A program made the translations under genes and the position numbers. From positions 25,209-89,208 of the forward strand of contig CAVBUH010000050.1 of the NCBI GenBank assembly GCA_963598415.1: a DNA stretch of 64,000 nt, in the 5' to 3' direction. Source of the stretch: Colimorpha_A sp900556615 (lineage in GTDB: Bacteria > Bacillota > Clostridia > Oscillospirales > CAG-272). Under the pieces are notes generated by a model that saw nothing but the letters and a program-made list of their open reading frames with translations, was not told the DNA's origin and made no database searches. Below are positions 8,334 through 18,124 of this stretch, piece after piece (position 1 is the stretch's first letter; every line of letters begins with the position of its first letter).

Positions 8334-10552
8334 GCCGAATACCCTCTTGTAACGGTTTCAACCTTCGGAACAGAACGCAGCCTTGACACAATCGATTTGA
8401 AATGATCCAGATTCTTACAGGACACGACAAGCTCTATTATCGTACAGTCCGAGCGATTTCTCGTGGCAATACTGAGAAGAGAAACCTTCATATCGGCAAG
8501 CGCCATAGTAACGTCGGCAATCAGCCGTATGTCAGGCTGAGCAACAATCCGTATCTGCGCCTCAAATTCATTGGAAGCAGATACCGCCGTTTCCCATCTC
8601 GCATTCAGCCAGCGATTGATATAAATCGGATTATTAAGTCCGGATATCACATTCGGACAATCCTGCTTGTGTATCGAAATCCCGTAACCCTTTGTAACAA
8701 AACCGATAACGGGATCTCCGGGCAGCGGATTACAGCATTTTGCAAACTTGACGGCAAGCCCCTCCACGCCGTCGATCACGACGCCGCCGTTTGATTTTTT
8801 TCGTTTCTGCGTCACGATCTGATCAGCCGATTGCGGAAGCGTTTCCTCCGGCTTTACCACACGCTCAAATTCGTCACGAAGCTTGGCGGATATTTTAGAC
8901 ATGGTAAGCCCGCCGTATCCGATCGTATTGTACAGATCCTCGGGATCGAGTATGCCGAGACGCTTTCCGACATTGGTCAGTATCTCATGCCGCTGCGCAT
9001 CGGTATAAGGTCTTCCGATACGCTTAAGCTCCCTGTCCACCTCTGCTCTTCCGACAACGATATTCTCGGCGCGGCGTTCTCTCTTGAACCATTGACGTAT
9101 TTTATTCCTCGCCTCTCCGGTTTTCACAATCTTCATCCAATCGCGGGAAGGCCCTTTCGAAGCGGACGAGGTAATGATTTCAACAATCTCTCCGTTTTGC
9201 GGAACCTTGTCTATCGGAACAATCATGCCGTTTATTTTCGCCCCGACCATCTTGTTCCCGACCTCGGAATGAATAGCGTAGGCAAAATCTATAACGGTTG
9301 AACCCTGCGGCAGAGTGATGATATCGCCTTTGGGCGTAAAGACGAATACCTCATCGTGCATAATATCAATTTTAAGAGCCTGAAGAAATTCTTCGGGATC
9401 CCGCGTACCGTCTTCGGTCTCAATGAGCTTTGCTATCCAGCTTAGCTTCCTGTCGATCTCTTCCTTGCTTTCTTCCCCGGATTTATATTTCCAATGAGCG
9501 GCGACACCGTATTCGGCTATCTGATGCATTTCCCATGTTCTTATCTGAACCTCAAAAGGAATTGCATTCCTTCCCATAACAGTAGTATGGAGCGAACGAT
9601 ACATATTCGGCTTAGGAGTAGAAATGTAATCCTTGAACCGCCCTGGTATCATACTGAACATTTCGTGCATCAAACCGAGAACAACATAGCACTCCTCTTC
9701 GGTGTTTACAATCACACGCAAAGCATAAAAATCAAATATCTGATCGAAGCTCTTGTTCTGCTGATACATTTTTCTGTAAATGCTGTAAACCGATTTAACG
9801 CGGCCCTCCAGAATAAAATTGATTCCTGCCTCGGTGAGCTTATCTGCTACCTGAGAGCGCGCTCTTTCAATAAAATCGCGGTTCTCACCGTATCGTTTTT
9901 CTATATCCCTTTTTATTTCTTCATAACCGATCGGATCAAGGTATTCAAGAGACAGATTTTCAAGCTCGTGCTTCATCCTCTGCATTCCGAGACGGTGTGC
10001 AAGAGGGGCAAAGACCTGCATCGTTTCAAGAGCGGTCATTCTTCTCTTTGCATCCTGCTTTACACCGAGAGTACGCATATTATGAAGACGGTCGCTGAGC
10101 TTTATAAAGATTACTCTTACATCCTTTGACATGGCAAGAAACATTTTGCGAAGATTTTCAATATGCTGTTCCTCTTTATCCTCAAAAGGAATCTGCACCA
10201 TTTTAGTTAACCCGTCAACAAGCTGAGCAACATCGTCCCCGAACTCTTTTCTTATCGTAGGAATGTCAATTCTTCCTCCGCAGTCCTCAACAGTATCATG
10301 AAGCAAAGCCGCACAAACCGAATCGGTATCAAGCTCAAGTCCCGCGACAATTTCCGCTACAGCTACAGGATGACTGATATATTCCTCCCCGCTGCACCGA
10401 TACTGTCCCTGATGAAGCTCTTTTGCATAAAGATATGCCTTTTTTATTTTTTCCGTATCATAGTGTTTTCCTGTCTTTTCAAGAGCAAGAAGCAGTTTTT
10501 CTATACCGGCGTATACATTTCCGCCGGATTCGTCAATCGTTTGTATAAGCAT
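8330..10552 (-). CDS. relA: Bifunctional (p)ppGpp synthetase/hydrolase Rel
   Basis: Makes and degrades the stringent-response alarmone (p)ppGpp. It has 740 residues in the standard order. The HD hydrolase domain includes LLHDTVEDC at residues 84-91. The synthetase domain is around 245-360, with GRVKSVYSIYRKM and DFYALRVIV. A TGS domain starts near 395 (EVFVFTPKGDIITLP), a zinc-finger-like region has KCCNPLPGD, and a C-terminal ACT domain spans about 660-740. Both catalytic halves look intact, so a bifunctional long RSH is expected. The start at 10552 lies 52 bp inside the 3' end of recJ, and the gene overlaps dtd downstream. Its operon also contains c-di-AMP synthesis genes. Confidence 0.96.
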   Translation of the reverse strand: MLIQTIDESGGNVYAGIEKLLLALEKTGKHYDTEKIKKAYLYAKELHQGQYRCSGEEYISHPVAVAEIVAGLELDTDSVCAALLHDTVEDCGGRIDIPTIRKEFGDDVAQLVDGLTKMVQIPFEDKEEQHIENLRKMFLAMSKDVRVIFIKLSDRLHNMRTLGVKQDAKRRMTALETMQVFAPLAHRLGMQRMKHELENLSLEYLDPIGYEEIKRDIEKRYGENRDFIERARSQVADKLTEAGINFILEGRVKSVYSIYRKMYQQNKSFDQIFDFYALRVIVNTEEECYVVLGLMHEMFSMIPGRFKDYISTPKPNMYRSLHTTVMGRNAIPFEVQIRTWEMHQIAEYGVAAHWKYKSGEESKEEIDRKLSWIAKLIETEDGTRDPEEFLQALKIDIMHDEVFVFTPKGDIITLPQGSTVIDFAYAIHSEVGNKMVGAKINGMIVPIDKVPQNGEIVEIITSSASKGPSRDWMKIVKTGEARNKIRQWFKRERRAENIVVGRAEVDRELKRIGRPYTDAQRHEILTNVGKRLGILDPEDLYNTIGYGGLTMSKISAKLRDEFERVVKPEETLPQSADQIVTQKRKKSNGGVVIDGVEGLAVKFAKCCNPLPGDPVIGFVTKGYGISIHKQDCPNVISGLNNPIYINRWLNARWETAVSASNEFEAQIRIVAQPDIRLIADVTMALADMKVSLLSIATRNRSDCTIIELVVSCKNLDHFKSIVSRLRSVPKVETVTRGYSA

Positions 10553-12660
10553 GATTTTTCAAGATTCACCTTTTTTTCAAGATTATTCACTGTAATTCCG
10601 AACATTTCCATACCTGCGTGTTCGGTATCGATCTCTTCAAGAGATATTACTCCACTTTCGTCAAGAATATCAAGCGCAAGCCTCAGCCTTACATAATTTA
10701 TCGGTCCCGTCTGCCCCGGAGTACTGTTCAATTCATAGAGCAGACTGTTGATACAAATGATTCCGCGTCCGTCGGAAAGTCCCCGCTTCAGTCTTAAATA
10801 GACACTTACAAAATCCTCTCTTTTCGGGGAATTGGCTTTGCACGCCCATATTTCTCCTCTGAGCGCCGCCTCATATTCACCGAGGAAGTCTTCCTTTTTG
10901 GAAACCGATTCGTCCGATAAACGGATATCTCTTATTACAAGCTGCACCGAACGGCTTCCCTGAAATTCATTTATATTAAGATTGAACACAATATCCGAAA
11001 CATCGCCCGGTACATAACCGAGTTCGTCGGGAGAAATACCGAAATATACTGCCGGGAACCTTTCCCCGTTCCTTTCAAGTATCAGCTTGGTATGACGTCC
11101 GGCTCCGATCGGGGAAATATCTGCAACCTTAAGACCGCCCATCATAAAGAGCGGGACCGGATTCGATATGCCGAACGGCTCAAGCAGTTCCAGCTCCTCC
11201 GCCTGCCGTAAGGTTATTTCCTCAGGATAAAGCTCGCAGTCGATATCCATGTCGGTAACGAAATCCGCCTCCGACAAGCGCTCTCTTGCATATTCATTGA
11301 TGCGTTGCCTAAATTCCGGAAGCCTTTCCTTTTCGATGGAAAGTCCCGCAGCAAGCTCATGGCCGCCATACTTTATAAGAAGATCTCCGCAAGCGTCAAG
11401 AGCTTCTACAAGATTCAGTCCTTTTATACTTCTGCCGGATCCCTTTCCGATATCACCCTCAAAAGAGATAAGAATCGAAGGCCGGCTGTATTTTTCCGTA
11501 ACGCGGGAGGCGACAATACCGATTACGCCGTGATGCCAATTCTCATCGTCAAGAACAATGACAGGATTGTCTCCGAATTTCGAATCGCTCTCCATTGTCG
11601 CCCTTATCTGTTCAACAATTTTATTTTCCTCATACTGACGCTTCCGATTTATCTCGCAAAGCTCAGAGGCAATTTCTGCCGCTTTTGCTTCCGAGTCAGT
11701 GAGAAACAGTTCAACCGCCAAAGCAGCGGTGTTAATTCTTCCCGCCGCGTTTATTCTCGGTGCAAGAGTAAAGCCAATCAGTGAAGATGTCGCTTTTTTT
11801 CTCTGTTTGGATTTCCCTCCGTCAGAAGCATCAAGCAGCGCTTTTACGCCGGGCCTTGCCGAACGGTTCATATAGCCTAATCCCATGCTTACTATAAGTC
11901 GGTTCTCGTCGCGGAGCGGCATTACGTCCGCTACCGTTCCTATCGCTACCAAGTCTATGTATTTTTGGCAGACATATGCGAGAAACCCCTCCGTACTCCG
12001 CCCGGAGTTCTTTCTCAGGGTATATTCGAGCGCCGTGATCAACTTAAAAGCAACACCGACCCCCGCAAGCTCTTTAAAAGGATATCTACACCCGCTTCGT
12101 CTCGGATTTACCACGGCACAGGCGTCAGGAAGCTCTCCGTGACATTCGTGATGATCAGTAACAATGACATCGCATCCAAGCTGTACCGCATATTCCGTCT
12201 CCGAAACGGCGGTTATCCCGGTATCGACGGTAAGAAATAGCTTTGCGCCTTCCTCTGCCAGCTTTTTTACCGCCTCTTTATTCACACCGTACCCCTCGCC
12301 GGCACGGCTCGGAATATAGTATCCGACATTTCCGCCGCATTCGGAAAGATACAGATACAGTATGCTGACCGAGGTAACCCCGTCAACGTCATAATCTCCG
12401 TATATAACGATTTTTTCGCCTGACTCAAGCGCCCTTAATATTCTACCGCAGGCCTTATCCATATCCTGCATCAGAAACGGATCATGAAAGAGTTCCGTTT
12501 CGAGATTGATAAAAGCCTTCGCTTCGGCAGAAGTATGATATCCGCGTTCGTAAAGCAGCTTCGCCGTTATATACGCTATTCCGAGATCCTTTGAGATTTC
12601 AGCTACAACACTATGAGCCTCATTTCTGTCTCCGATATTCCATTTTTTATTCTTTGCCAT
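10501..12660 (-). CDS. recJ: Single-stranded-DNA-specific exonuclease RecJ
   Basis: A 5'-3' single-strand DNA exonuclease for recombination and mismatch repair, about 719 residues from the proposed start. DHH-superfamily motifs are present: IVIYGDYDVDGVTS, then VTDHHECHGELPDA with the namesake DHH. The DHHA1 region has KYGGHELAAGLSIEK, followed by the OB-fold and a C-terminal extension typical of Firmicutes RecJ. The ATG at 12660 (MAKNKKWNIGDRNE) is preferred over 12702 because GGAAAGGGAG lies directly before it and the alternative N-terminus looks non-native; the SD spacing is short. The 3' end overlaps relA by 52 bp. Confidence 0.93.
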   Translation of the reverse strand: MAKNKKWNIGDRNEAHSVVAEISKDLGIAYITAKLLYERGYHTSAEAKAFINLETELFHDPFLMQDMDKACGRILRALESGEKIVIYGDYDVDGVTSVSILYLYLSECGGNVGYYIPSRAGEGYGVNKEAVKKLAEEGAKLFLTVDTGITAVSETEYAVQLGCDVIVTDHHECHGELPDACAVVNPRRSGCRYPFKELAGVGVAFKLITALEYTLRKNSGRSTEGFLAYVCQKYIDLVAIGTVADVMPLRDENRLIVSMGLGYMNRSARPGVKALLDASDGGKSKQRKKATSSLIGFTLAPRINAAGRINTAALAVELFLTDSEAKAAEIASELCEINRKRQYEENKIVEQIRATMESDSKFGDNPVIVLDDENWHHGVIGIVASRVTEKYSRPSILISFEGDIGKGSGRSIKGLNLVEALDACGDLLIKYGGHELAAGLSIEKERLPEFRQRINEYARERLSEADFVTDMDIDCELYPEEITLRQAEELELLEPFGISNPVPLFMMGGLKVADISPIGAGRHTKLILERNGERFPAVYFGISPDELGYVPGDVSDIVFNLNINEFQGSRSVQLVIRDIRLSDESVSKKEDFLGEYEAALRGEIWACKANSPKREDFVSVYLRLKRGLSDGRGIICINSLLYELNSTPGQTGPINYVRLRLALDILDESGVISLEEIDTEHAGMEMFGITVNNLEKKVNLEKSCLYKRLTNPAEMYTPV

Positions 12661-12766
12661 AGCTCCCTTTCCAATCGGAGAACGCCTTAAAAACTTTTGC
12701 AAAGTTTCCTCTTCTCAATTTCACAAAGGTTGTAAAAAAACCGCACTCCTGACTCTTCTTTCATTC

Positions 12767-14341
12767 TCAAAATATAGCATATCTTCTTATAATCGCTTCC
12801 GCACATCTTAAACCGTCGACTGCCGCGGAGGTAATGCCTCCGGCATATCCCGCACCTTCTCCTCCGGGATAGATGTTGTCAAAACCCGCAGCAAGAAACG
12901 CTTCGTTTCTCATAATTCTAACAGGTGCGGAGGTTCTTGTCTCGACTCCGGTCAATATCGCGTCCGGACAGGAGAAGCCTTCTATATTGTTATTGAAGCT
13001 TGTTATTCCGAGCCTCAGCATCTCTGTTATTTTCCCGGGGAAAATCTTTGAAAGATCAGCGGCTCTGACATTTCCGCCCATATAGGTCGGCGTAATCCTT
13101 CCGGGCTCTGTTCCATATTTGCCGGAAAGAAAATCTCCGACCGTCTGGATCGGCGCGGCATAACCTCCTCCCCCGGCAGCAAAAGCAGCTCTTTCAAGGC
13201 TTCTCTGAAACGCGATGGGATCTTCGGGAGAAACCGAAACGGCAACAGCAGAATTTGAATTCATTCCGTCGCGCTTATATCGGCTCATACCGTTTGTAAC
13301 GACGCCTCCCTCCTCCGAAGCCGCAGCGATAACCTCGCCTCCGGGGCACATACAGAAAGTATATACGCAATCTTCTCCAACTCTCTTGGAAAGCGCATAT
13401 TCGGCATGTCCGAGCTTCGGATTGCCCGCCTCTCCGCGAAAAATTGCCCTCTCGATATCCCGTCTCAAATGCTCTATTCTGACGCCGACGGAAAAAGGCT
13501 TAGGGACTATATCAAAACCGCTTTTCATCAGATACGCATAGGTATCGCGGGCACTGTGCCCGATTGCCAAAAGAAGCTGACCGCAAGGAATCGCCTCCTT
13601 ATCGGTTGTTACGGCTACTGCACGGTTTCCCGATACTTCAATCCCAGTAAGCTTAGTATTGTAAAGAATCTCTCCTCCAAGCTCTCTGATTCTGCCGTCA
13701 ATATTGGCAACAACCCCAAGCAGCTTATCGGTTCCTATATGAGGTTTTGCGTTTCTCAATATCTCACGAGGCGCTCCATAACCCGCCAGGCATTCAAGAA
13801 CATAACGACAGCGCTTATCGTTGATCCTGGTAACAAGCTTACCGTCTGAAAAGGTTCCCGCTCCTCCGGCGCCGAACTGTATGTTTGTCTCGGTGTCAAG
13901 CTCCCCGGTAGTAAGAAATTTTCTTACCTTAGCAGTTCTTGCCATCACCGAATCGCCTCTCTCAATCACAATCGGACGATATCCCTTTTCGGCAAGAAGA
14001 AGCGCCGCAAACATGCCGCAGGGACCGAAGCCGACGATTACCGGCCTGCCGAAGGAAAGCTCTTTTCCCGGGAGAAGGCCGTCTATGGGATTTCCTTCTT
14101 CAAGAGAAACACAATCCATCTCGGCAAGCCGTTTCTCCGGGATTTCAATCTCTGTCCTCACCGATACCGAATATACCATCGTAATGGTTTTATGACGGGT
14201 ATCCACAGAACGCCTGAAAATATACCGGTCCGTTATATATTTCTTATCAATTAACGGAGCAAGCCGGGCTGCGGCCTGCTCCATCACATCTCCGTCCGAT
14301 GCCGAAATCGGCACGCGGATATTTCTTACTATTATCTGCAT
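12767..14341 (-). CDS. NAD(P)/FAD-dependent oxidoreductase (COG2509 type)
   Basis: A 524-residue flavoprotein of the uncharacterised FAD-dependent dehydrogenase group often found in Clostridia. A roughly 95-residue N-terminal domain (MQIIVRNIRVPIS...) precedes the dinucleotide-binding fold GFGPCGMFAALLLAEKG near residue 104. FGAGGAGTFSDGKLVTR near 155 and QLLLAIGHSARDTY mark the FAD and NAD regions. VYPGGEGAGYAGGITSAA-like sequence near the C-terminus is the usual closing flavin motif (here IYPGGEGAGYAG). No partner enzyme or substrate is indicated. It sits between cdaR (34 bp upstream) and recJ (106 bp downstream), in a position commonly occupied by this family in related genomes as far as memory serves. 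Confidence 0.87.
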   Translation of the reverse strand: MQIIVRNIRVPISASDGDVMEQAAARLAPLIDKKYITDRYIFRRSVDTRHKTITMVYSVSVRTEIEIPEKRLAEMDCVSLEEGNPIDGLLPGKELSFGRPVIVGFGPCGMFAALLLAEKGYRPIVIERGDSVMARTAKVRKFLTTGELDTETNIQFGAGGAGTFSDGKLVTRINDKRCRYVLECLAGYGAPREILRNAKPHIGTDKLLGVVANIDGRIRELGGEILYNTKLTGIEVSGNRAVAVTTDKEAIPCGQLLLAIGHSARDTYAYLMKSGFDIVPKPFSVGVRIEHLRRDIERAIFRGEAGNPKLGHAEYALSKRVGEDCVYTFCMCPGGEVIAAASEEGGVVTNGMSRYKRDGMNSNSAVAVSVSPEDPIAFQRSLERAAFAAGGGGYAAPIQTVGDFLSGKYGTEPGRITPTYMGGNVRAADLSKIFPGKITEMLRLGITSFNNNIEGFSCPDAILTGVETRTSAPVRIMRNEAFLAAGFDNIYPGGEGAGYAGGITSAAVDGLRCAEAIIRRYAIF

Positions 14342-14375
14342 GACTGTCTTTTCTGCGGAAAAGCTCCGCCTTTCA

Positions 14376-15650
14376 TCAAGGATTGATCTTCACGGAAACC
14401 GAATAGGTTCCCACTTCATATACTTTTCCTGCGTAAGGAGAAGAAAACACGAACGACACCGGCACCATAGCGGTTCCGCTTACGCTGCCCTGAGAGGTAA
14501 GATCGACAGTCGCCGTAATACTCATGGAGTTGATCCTGCTCACCAGAGCGGCATCCCCCTGTACCGTTATATTGATCGGTCCGGTGATCGGCTCGTAGGC
14601 AATACCATCCGGATTGATAACGCTGATATTATACACACTCAGTATCCTTGACGAAATCCCCTTCAGTTCTATTGATATAACAGCAGCTTCGACTGCATTT
14701 ACATTTTTTACACCGTCAGGAAGCATTATACTTACTGTATACGAGGTATCGCCGCTTATTTTTTTCTCATCTATTTCATATTGAAGCCTAACCGCGTCCA
14801 CCGCGTCGGCTTCCCCCTTCACTCTCACCGTCATGGGATCAACAGAAACCGTTACATTCTGGTCATCAAAGTATCCGTATTTATAAGTCACGGTTATCGG
14901 CACATCACGGTATTTATATACCGGTATCGTCGCTGTAACATAAGAAACGTTTGTCTTTATATAACTGTTTGTAACGGTATTCCCGAAGGAATCAACGAGA
15001 GAAATATTTCCGCTGTATGTTACGGTTCTTGTGACATGACCGATATCCGCACTGATTTTGGCATATTCGATCTGAGATATTACCGATTCCGGTCCTGTAA
15101 CCGTAACGTTCTGAATATCGGTCGTGATATCGTTGCGTCCAAGCTCATACCCGTCCTCAAGCATAAAATTCGTAATTTCCGTTATCACCGGAACCGAAAC
15201 CGACGAGGTGTTGTCTGCATATACGGTAATCGAATTAGAGGTGGATTTAACAAGCGATACCCCGTTCGGAAGCTCATACTGCACATCAAATTTATATTTT
15301 CCCGCAGAAGTAATCGACGACATATCAATAAAAGCACGAATATCGGAAGTGGAAATACGGTTTATAACACTTCTTTTTCCCGACAACGTTACATCTACCG
15401 TCACATCGTCTCCGGAAAGCACCGAAAAACCGCTTTGATTGACAATATCCACGGGAATGGAGGAAAAGTATTCCTCATATAGAGCGGTATCGTTTTTTAC
15501 GGCATAAAACCAAATGAAAAACGCTATAATCAGACATCCGATTTTGGCAATAAAATCAACTGTCTTATTACGCCTGATGGTCAGATTCCCGTTCTTTTCA
15601 CTCTTTATCATATCTTCTTTTTCTTCTGAATTGCTCTTATCCGTATGCAA
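14376..15650 (-). CDS. cdaR: CdaA regulatory protein CdaR (YbbR-repeat protein)
   Basis: A membrane-anchored extracellular protein that modulates the diadenylate cyclase CdaA in Firmicutes. It has 424 residues: about 30 cytoplasmic residues, one transmembrane segment (FIAKIGCLIIAFFIWFYAV), then three or four YbbR repeats rich in beta strand with signatures such as IPVDIVNQ, VTVTGPESVISQI and VRVKGEADAVDAV. The TTG at 15650 is preferred because GGGAGGGAG lies a few bases upstream; an internal ATG at 15611 has a weaker site. It follows cdaA by 20 bp, the usual order. In most Firmicutes glmM follows; here an FAD oxidoreductase does. Confidence 0.92.
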   Translation of the reverse strand: MHTDKSNSEEKEDMIKSEKNGNLTIRRNKTVDFIAKIGCLIIAFFIWFYAVKNDTALYEEYFSSIPVDIVNQSGFSVLSGDDVTVDVTLSGKRSVINRISTSDIRAFIDMSSITSAGKYKFDVQYELPNGVSLVKSTSNSITVYADNTSSVSVPVITEITNFMLEDGYELGRNDITTDIQNVTVTGPESVISQIEYAKISADIGHVTRTVTYSGNISLVDSFGNTVTNSYIKTNVSYVTATIPVYKYRDVPITVTYKYGYFDDQNVTVSVDPMTVRVKGEADAVDAVRLQYEIDEKKISGDTSYTVSIMLPDGVKNVNAVEAAVISIELKGISSRILSVYNISVINPDGIAYEPITGPINITVQGDAALVSRINSMSITATVDLTSQGSVSGTAMVPVSFVFSSPYAGKVYEVGTYSVSVKINP

Positions 15651-15670
15651 AGGGCTCCCTCCCTTCCGTT

Positions 15671-16531
15671 TTATTTCTGATCTTTTTTAATATAAGTCAT
15701 AATCGTATTTACTCGCTTTGAAGGGGATATCGAAAACATATTCTCAAGCTCTCTCTTAAGAGAATTATAGGTATATCCCCGTTTCAGTTGTCCTCCCACG
15801 GCAACCGAAATATTGCCGGTTTCCTCCGATACTATAATCACTGCGGCGTCGCTCTCCTCGCTCATACCGATTCCGGCGCGATGTCTCGTGCCGAGATCCA
15901 TAATGATATTTTCATTGGAAGAGAGTGGAAGGAAGCAGCCTGCAGCGTATATTCTCCAGCTTCTGATTATAACGGCTCCGTCATGAAGCGGTGCACCGTT
16001 GTAAAAAATATTCTTCAGCATAAAAGCAGATATATCCGCATTCACCGTAACTCCGGTTTTTATAATATCTCCAAGCTTTGTGCTTCTTTCCAGCACAATG
16101 AGAGCACCGGTTTTTGAAGCGGAAAGCTCCTCCGCAGCACGGCATATCTCATTTATATAAGGAGAAACAGAGCTTTGCACATCCTTATTTTCACCGATAT
16201 TACGGAGGCTTTTGAGCGGTTCTCCTCCTACTTTTTCAAGTGCAGAACGAAGCTCCGGTTGAAACACAACAACAAGAGCCATAAATCCCACCTGAAACAG
16301 ATTCGACATAATATAGGTCATAGCGCTCAATCCCATAAGATTGCTGAGAAGCATTACCGCTATGAGCAGAGCAACCCCTGCCGCAAGCTTTCCCGCCCGT
16401 CTGTCTCGTATAAAGGAATATACAAGATAAAGTAAAACCGCAACGAGCAGGATATCGAGGATGTCAACTATCCTGATAGACTTTATTTGATTGACAAAAT
16501 ATGACCATGTAAAGGTGATTTTTTCATCCAT
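15671..16531 (-). CDS. cdaA: Diadenylate cyclase CdaA
   Basis: Synthesises cyclic di-AMP from two ATP molecules at the membrane, controlling osmolyte and cell-wall homeostasis. The protein has 286 residues. Three transmembrane helices lie between about 25 and 95, and the DAC domain follows from about 120. The catalytic DGA motif is at residues 184-186 (PLHDGAVIIR) and the RHR motif at 216-218 (GTRHRAGIG), both intact. It is the first gene of the run and has its own promoter at 16593-16621. The cyclase would interact with CdaR encoded 20 bp downstream. No phosphodiesterase dedicated to c-di-AMP (GdpP) is visible, although the NrnA-like protein at 30426 belongs to the same DHH-DHHA1 superfamily. 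Confidence 0.96.
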   Translation of the reverse strand: MDEKITFTWSYFVNQIKSIRIVDILDILLVAVLLYLVYSFIRDRRAGKLAAGVALLIAVMLLSNLMGLSAMTYIMSNLFQVGFMALVVVFQPELRSALEKVGGEPLKSLRNIGENKDVQSSVSPYINEICRAAEELSASKTGALIVLERSTKLGDIIKTGVTVNADISAFMLKNIFYNGAPLHDGAVIIRSWRIYAAGCFLPLSSNENIIMDLGTRHRAGIGMSEESDAAVIIVSEETGNISVAVGGQLKRGYTYNSLKRELENMFSISPSKRVNTIMTYIKKDQK

Positions 16532-16592
16532 GACAGTCTCCGAACAACGCCGAGGGGCGGTTTAATTGCCGATTCAAAAATATTCATTATTT

Positions 16593-16621
16593 ATTTTACC
16601 ACAATTGAAATCATATTTCAA
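16593..16621 (-). promoter_or_regulatory. Promoter of the cdaA operon
   Basis: TTGAAA, a 17-bp spacer and TAAAAT on the minus strand, about 60 bp before cdaA. An ATTGAAAT/ATTTCAAT inverted repeat overlaps the -35 and spacer (16604-16623) and could be an operator. The rest of 16622-16960 shows no gene. Confidence 0.6.
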
Positions 16622-16964
16622 TTGTAACAGATTATTTTTTATCTGTCTCTCAAAAAATTTACATATTATCTCATATTCAGAAAAGACAACAAAAATGCAA
16701 ACAAAAACGTCGGAATATTGGCCCGATTATAATACTCGATATATAACAATAACTGACAAGATAAGTAAAAAAATGCAGGAAGCTATGACGAAAATCATCA
16801 GAACCCCACGGCATTGCCTTAAAGAATGTCTGGAAATTTAGTGCTAACGATATCTCGGCAATCTCTCACCACACATCCTTGATATGCCCGAAATGCAGAA
16901 ATAAAGCAGGAATTGCATTCCCTTTCGCCATTTATCGATTTATTTCGCTTTTTATGTTTTTCTA

Positions 16965-16993
16965 TTGACATTTGTATTAAAATATTATATAGT
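16965..16993 (+). promoter_or_regulatory. Promoter of the ATP-grasp gene
   Basis: TTGACA, a 17-bp spacer and TATAGT lie in a very AT-rich stretch. The start site would be near 17000, giving a leader of about 78 nt. Confidence 0.7.
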
Positions 16994-17077
16994 TATATTA
17001 TATAATATTTTAATGGTCTGTGCCCTCATCTGTGTCAAATTAGATTAAAGTACAGCTTATACCGGAGAAACGACAAA

Positions 17078-18070
17078 ATGGGAATTCTGAGATTCGCAAT
17101 CGGAGCCAACTACAAAAAATTTTATAAAAACCTAAAAGACATTTCCAAAAAGGAAAACAAAAGTATCGTCGGCATGCTTTTCGATACCGTTCTCTCTGCC
17201 GCTATATTCGGAAGCGGTTTAACCGATTACTTAAACTACGAATTTTATAAAAAATCCTTCCCGGAAAGACGCCGATATGTGACCATTCGGACACAAGACA
17301 GTTTTTACTCCAAAGTCAGTCCTGCCAAATACAAAAAAACCTTCACCGTAAAGCCAAATTTTCTCAAAGAGTTCTCCGCCTATACAAAAAGACAGTTCAT
17401 CTATCCCGCAGAAAACGGAATCAACGAGCTGAAAACATTTTTAGATGCAAATCCTATCTTCATGGAAAAGCCGATAGACGGTCTTGCCGGCAGCCGTGTG
17501 ATAAAGAAAACCACATCGGAAATTTCCAACGTGGAAACCTATTATCAATATCTTTCCGACAATCACCTTTTTGTGGAGCAGTATATCATCCAACATGAGA
17601 AATTATCGGCTCTCTGCGACAGAAGCGTCAATACCGTACGTGTGATAACATCAAGCACCAGCGGAACACCAAAGATCATTTTTGCCTGTTTGCGTATCGG
17701 AAACGGAAATGCCGACATTGATAATTTTCACGGTGGCGGCATGGCGGTTTTAGTAAACCGAGAAACCGGAACGCTTACCGGCGACGCTATTGATAAAGCA
17801 CTGCATCATTATAGAGTTCATCCGGTAAGCAATATTGAGTTTGACGGTTATACGCTTCCGTTTTGGGAAGAAATTTGTAATATGGTATGCGAAGCGGCAA
17901 TGATTGAACCGAAAATCATGGTAATCGGATGGGATGTAGCAATCACCCCGAACGGACCGATGTTTGTCGAAGGAAATCGGCGTCCCGGCTTTGATTTGGT
18001 TCAGATCCTCTGTGGTAAAGGAAGAAAGGATATAATTCAAAACGCAATTACAGAGCTTAAAGAAAGATAA
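17078..18070 (+). CDS. Sugar-transfer-associated ATP-grasp protein
   Basis: A cytoplasmic ATP-grasp ligase-like protein of 330 residues, resembling the family annotated as sugar-transfer-associated ATP-grasp (PF14397). Family hallmarks include FMEKPIDGLAGSRVIKK near residue 130 (the nucleotide-binding lysine and glycine loop), LFVEQYIIQHEKLSAL, SVNTVRVITSS, DNFHGGGMAVLVN and VIGWDVAITPNGPMFVEGN, the last carrying the metal-binding Asp and Glu/Asn. Members usually sit in capsule or teichoic-acid clusters and presumably make an amide or ester bond. Here the gene stands alone with its own promoter, an A repeat downstream and no glycosyltransferase nearby. The substrate is unknown. Confidence 0.82.
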   Translation: MGILRFAIGANYKKFYKNLKDISKKENKSIVGMLFDTVLSAAIFGSGLTDYLNYEFYKKSFPERRRYVTIRTQDSFYSKVSPAKYKKTFTVKPNFLKEFSAYTKRQFIYPAENGINELKTFLDANPIFMEKPIDGLAGSRVIKKTTSEISNVETYYQYLSDNHLFVEQYIIQHEKLSALCDRSVNTVRVITSSTSGTPKIIFACLRIGNGNADIDNFHGGGMAVLVNRETGTLTGDAIDKALHHYRVHPVSNIEFDGYTLPFWEEICNMVCEAAMIEPKIMVIGWDVAITPNGPMFVEGNRRPGFDLVQILCGKGRKDIIQNAITELKER

Positions 18071-18124
18071 ACATAAAATGATAATCAAGCCTCGGCGGTT
18101 TCTGATAAATTCGAACTCCGGAGT

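Noticed and set aside
16805..16823. GGCATTGCCTTAAAG as another A repeat
   Set aside because: Only about 12 bases match and no other end is visible; too short to call.
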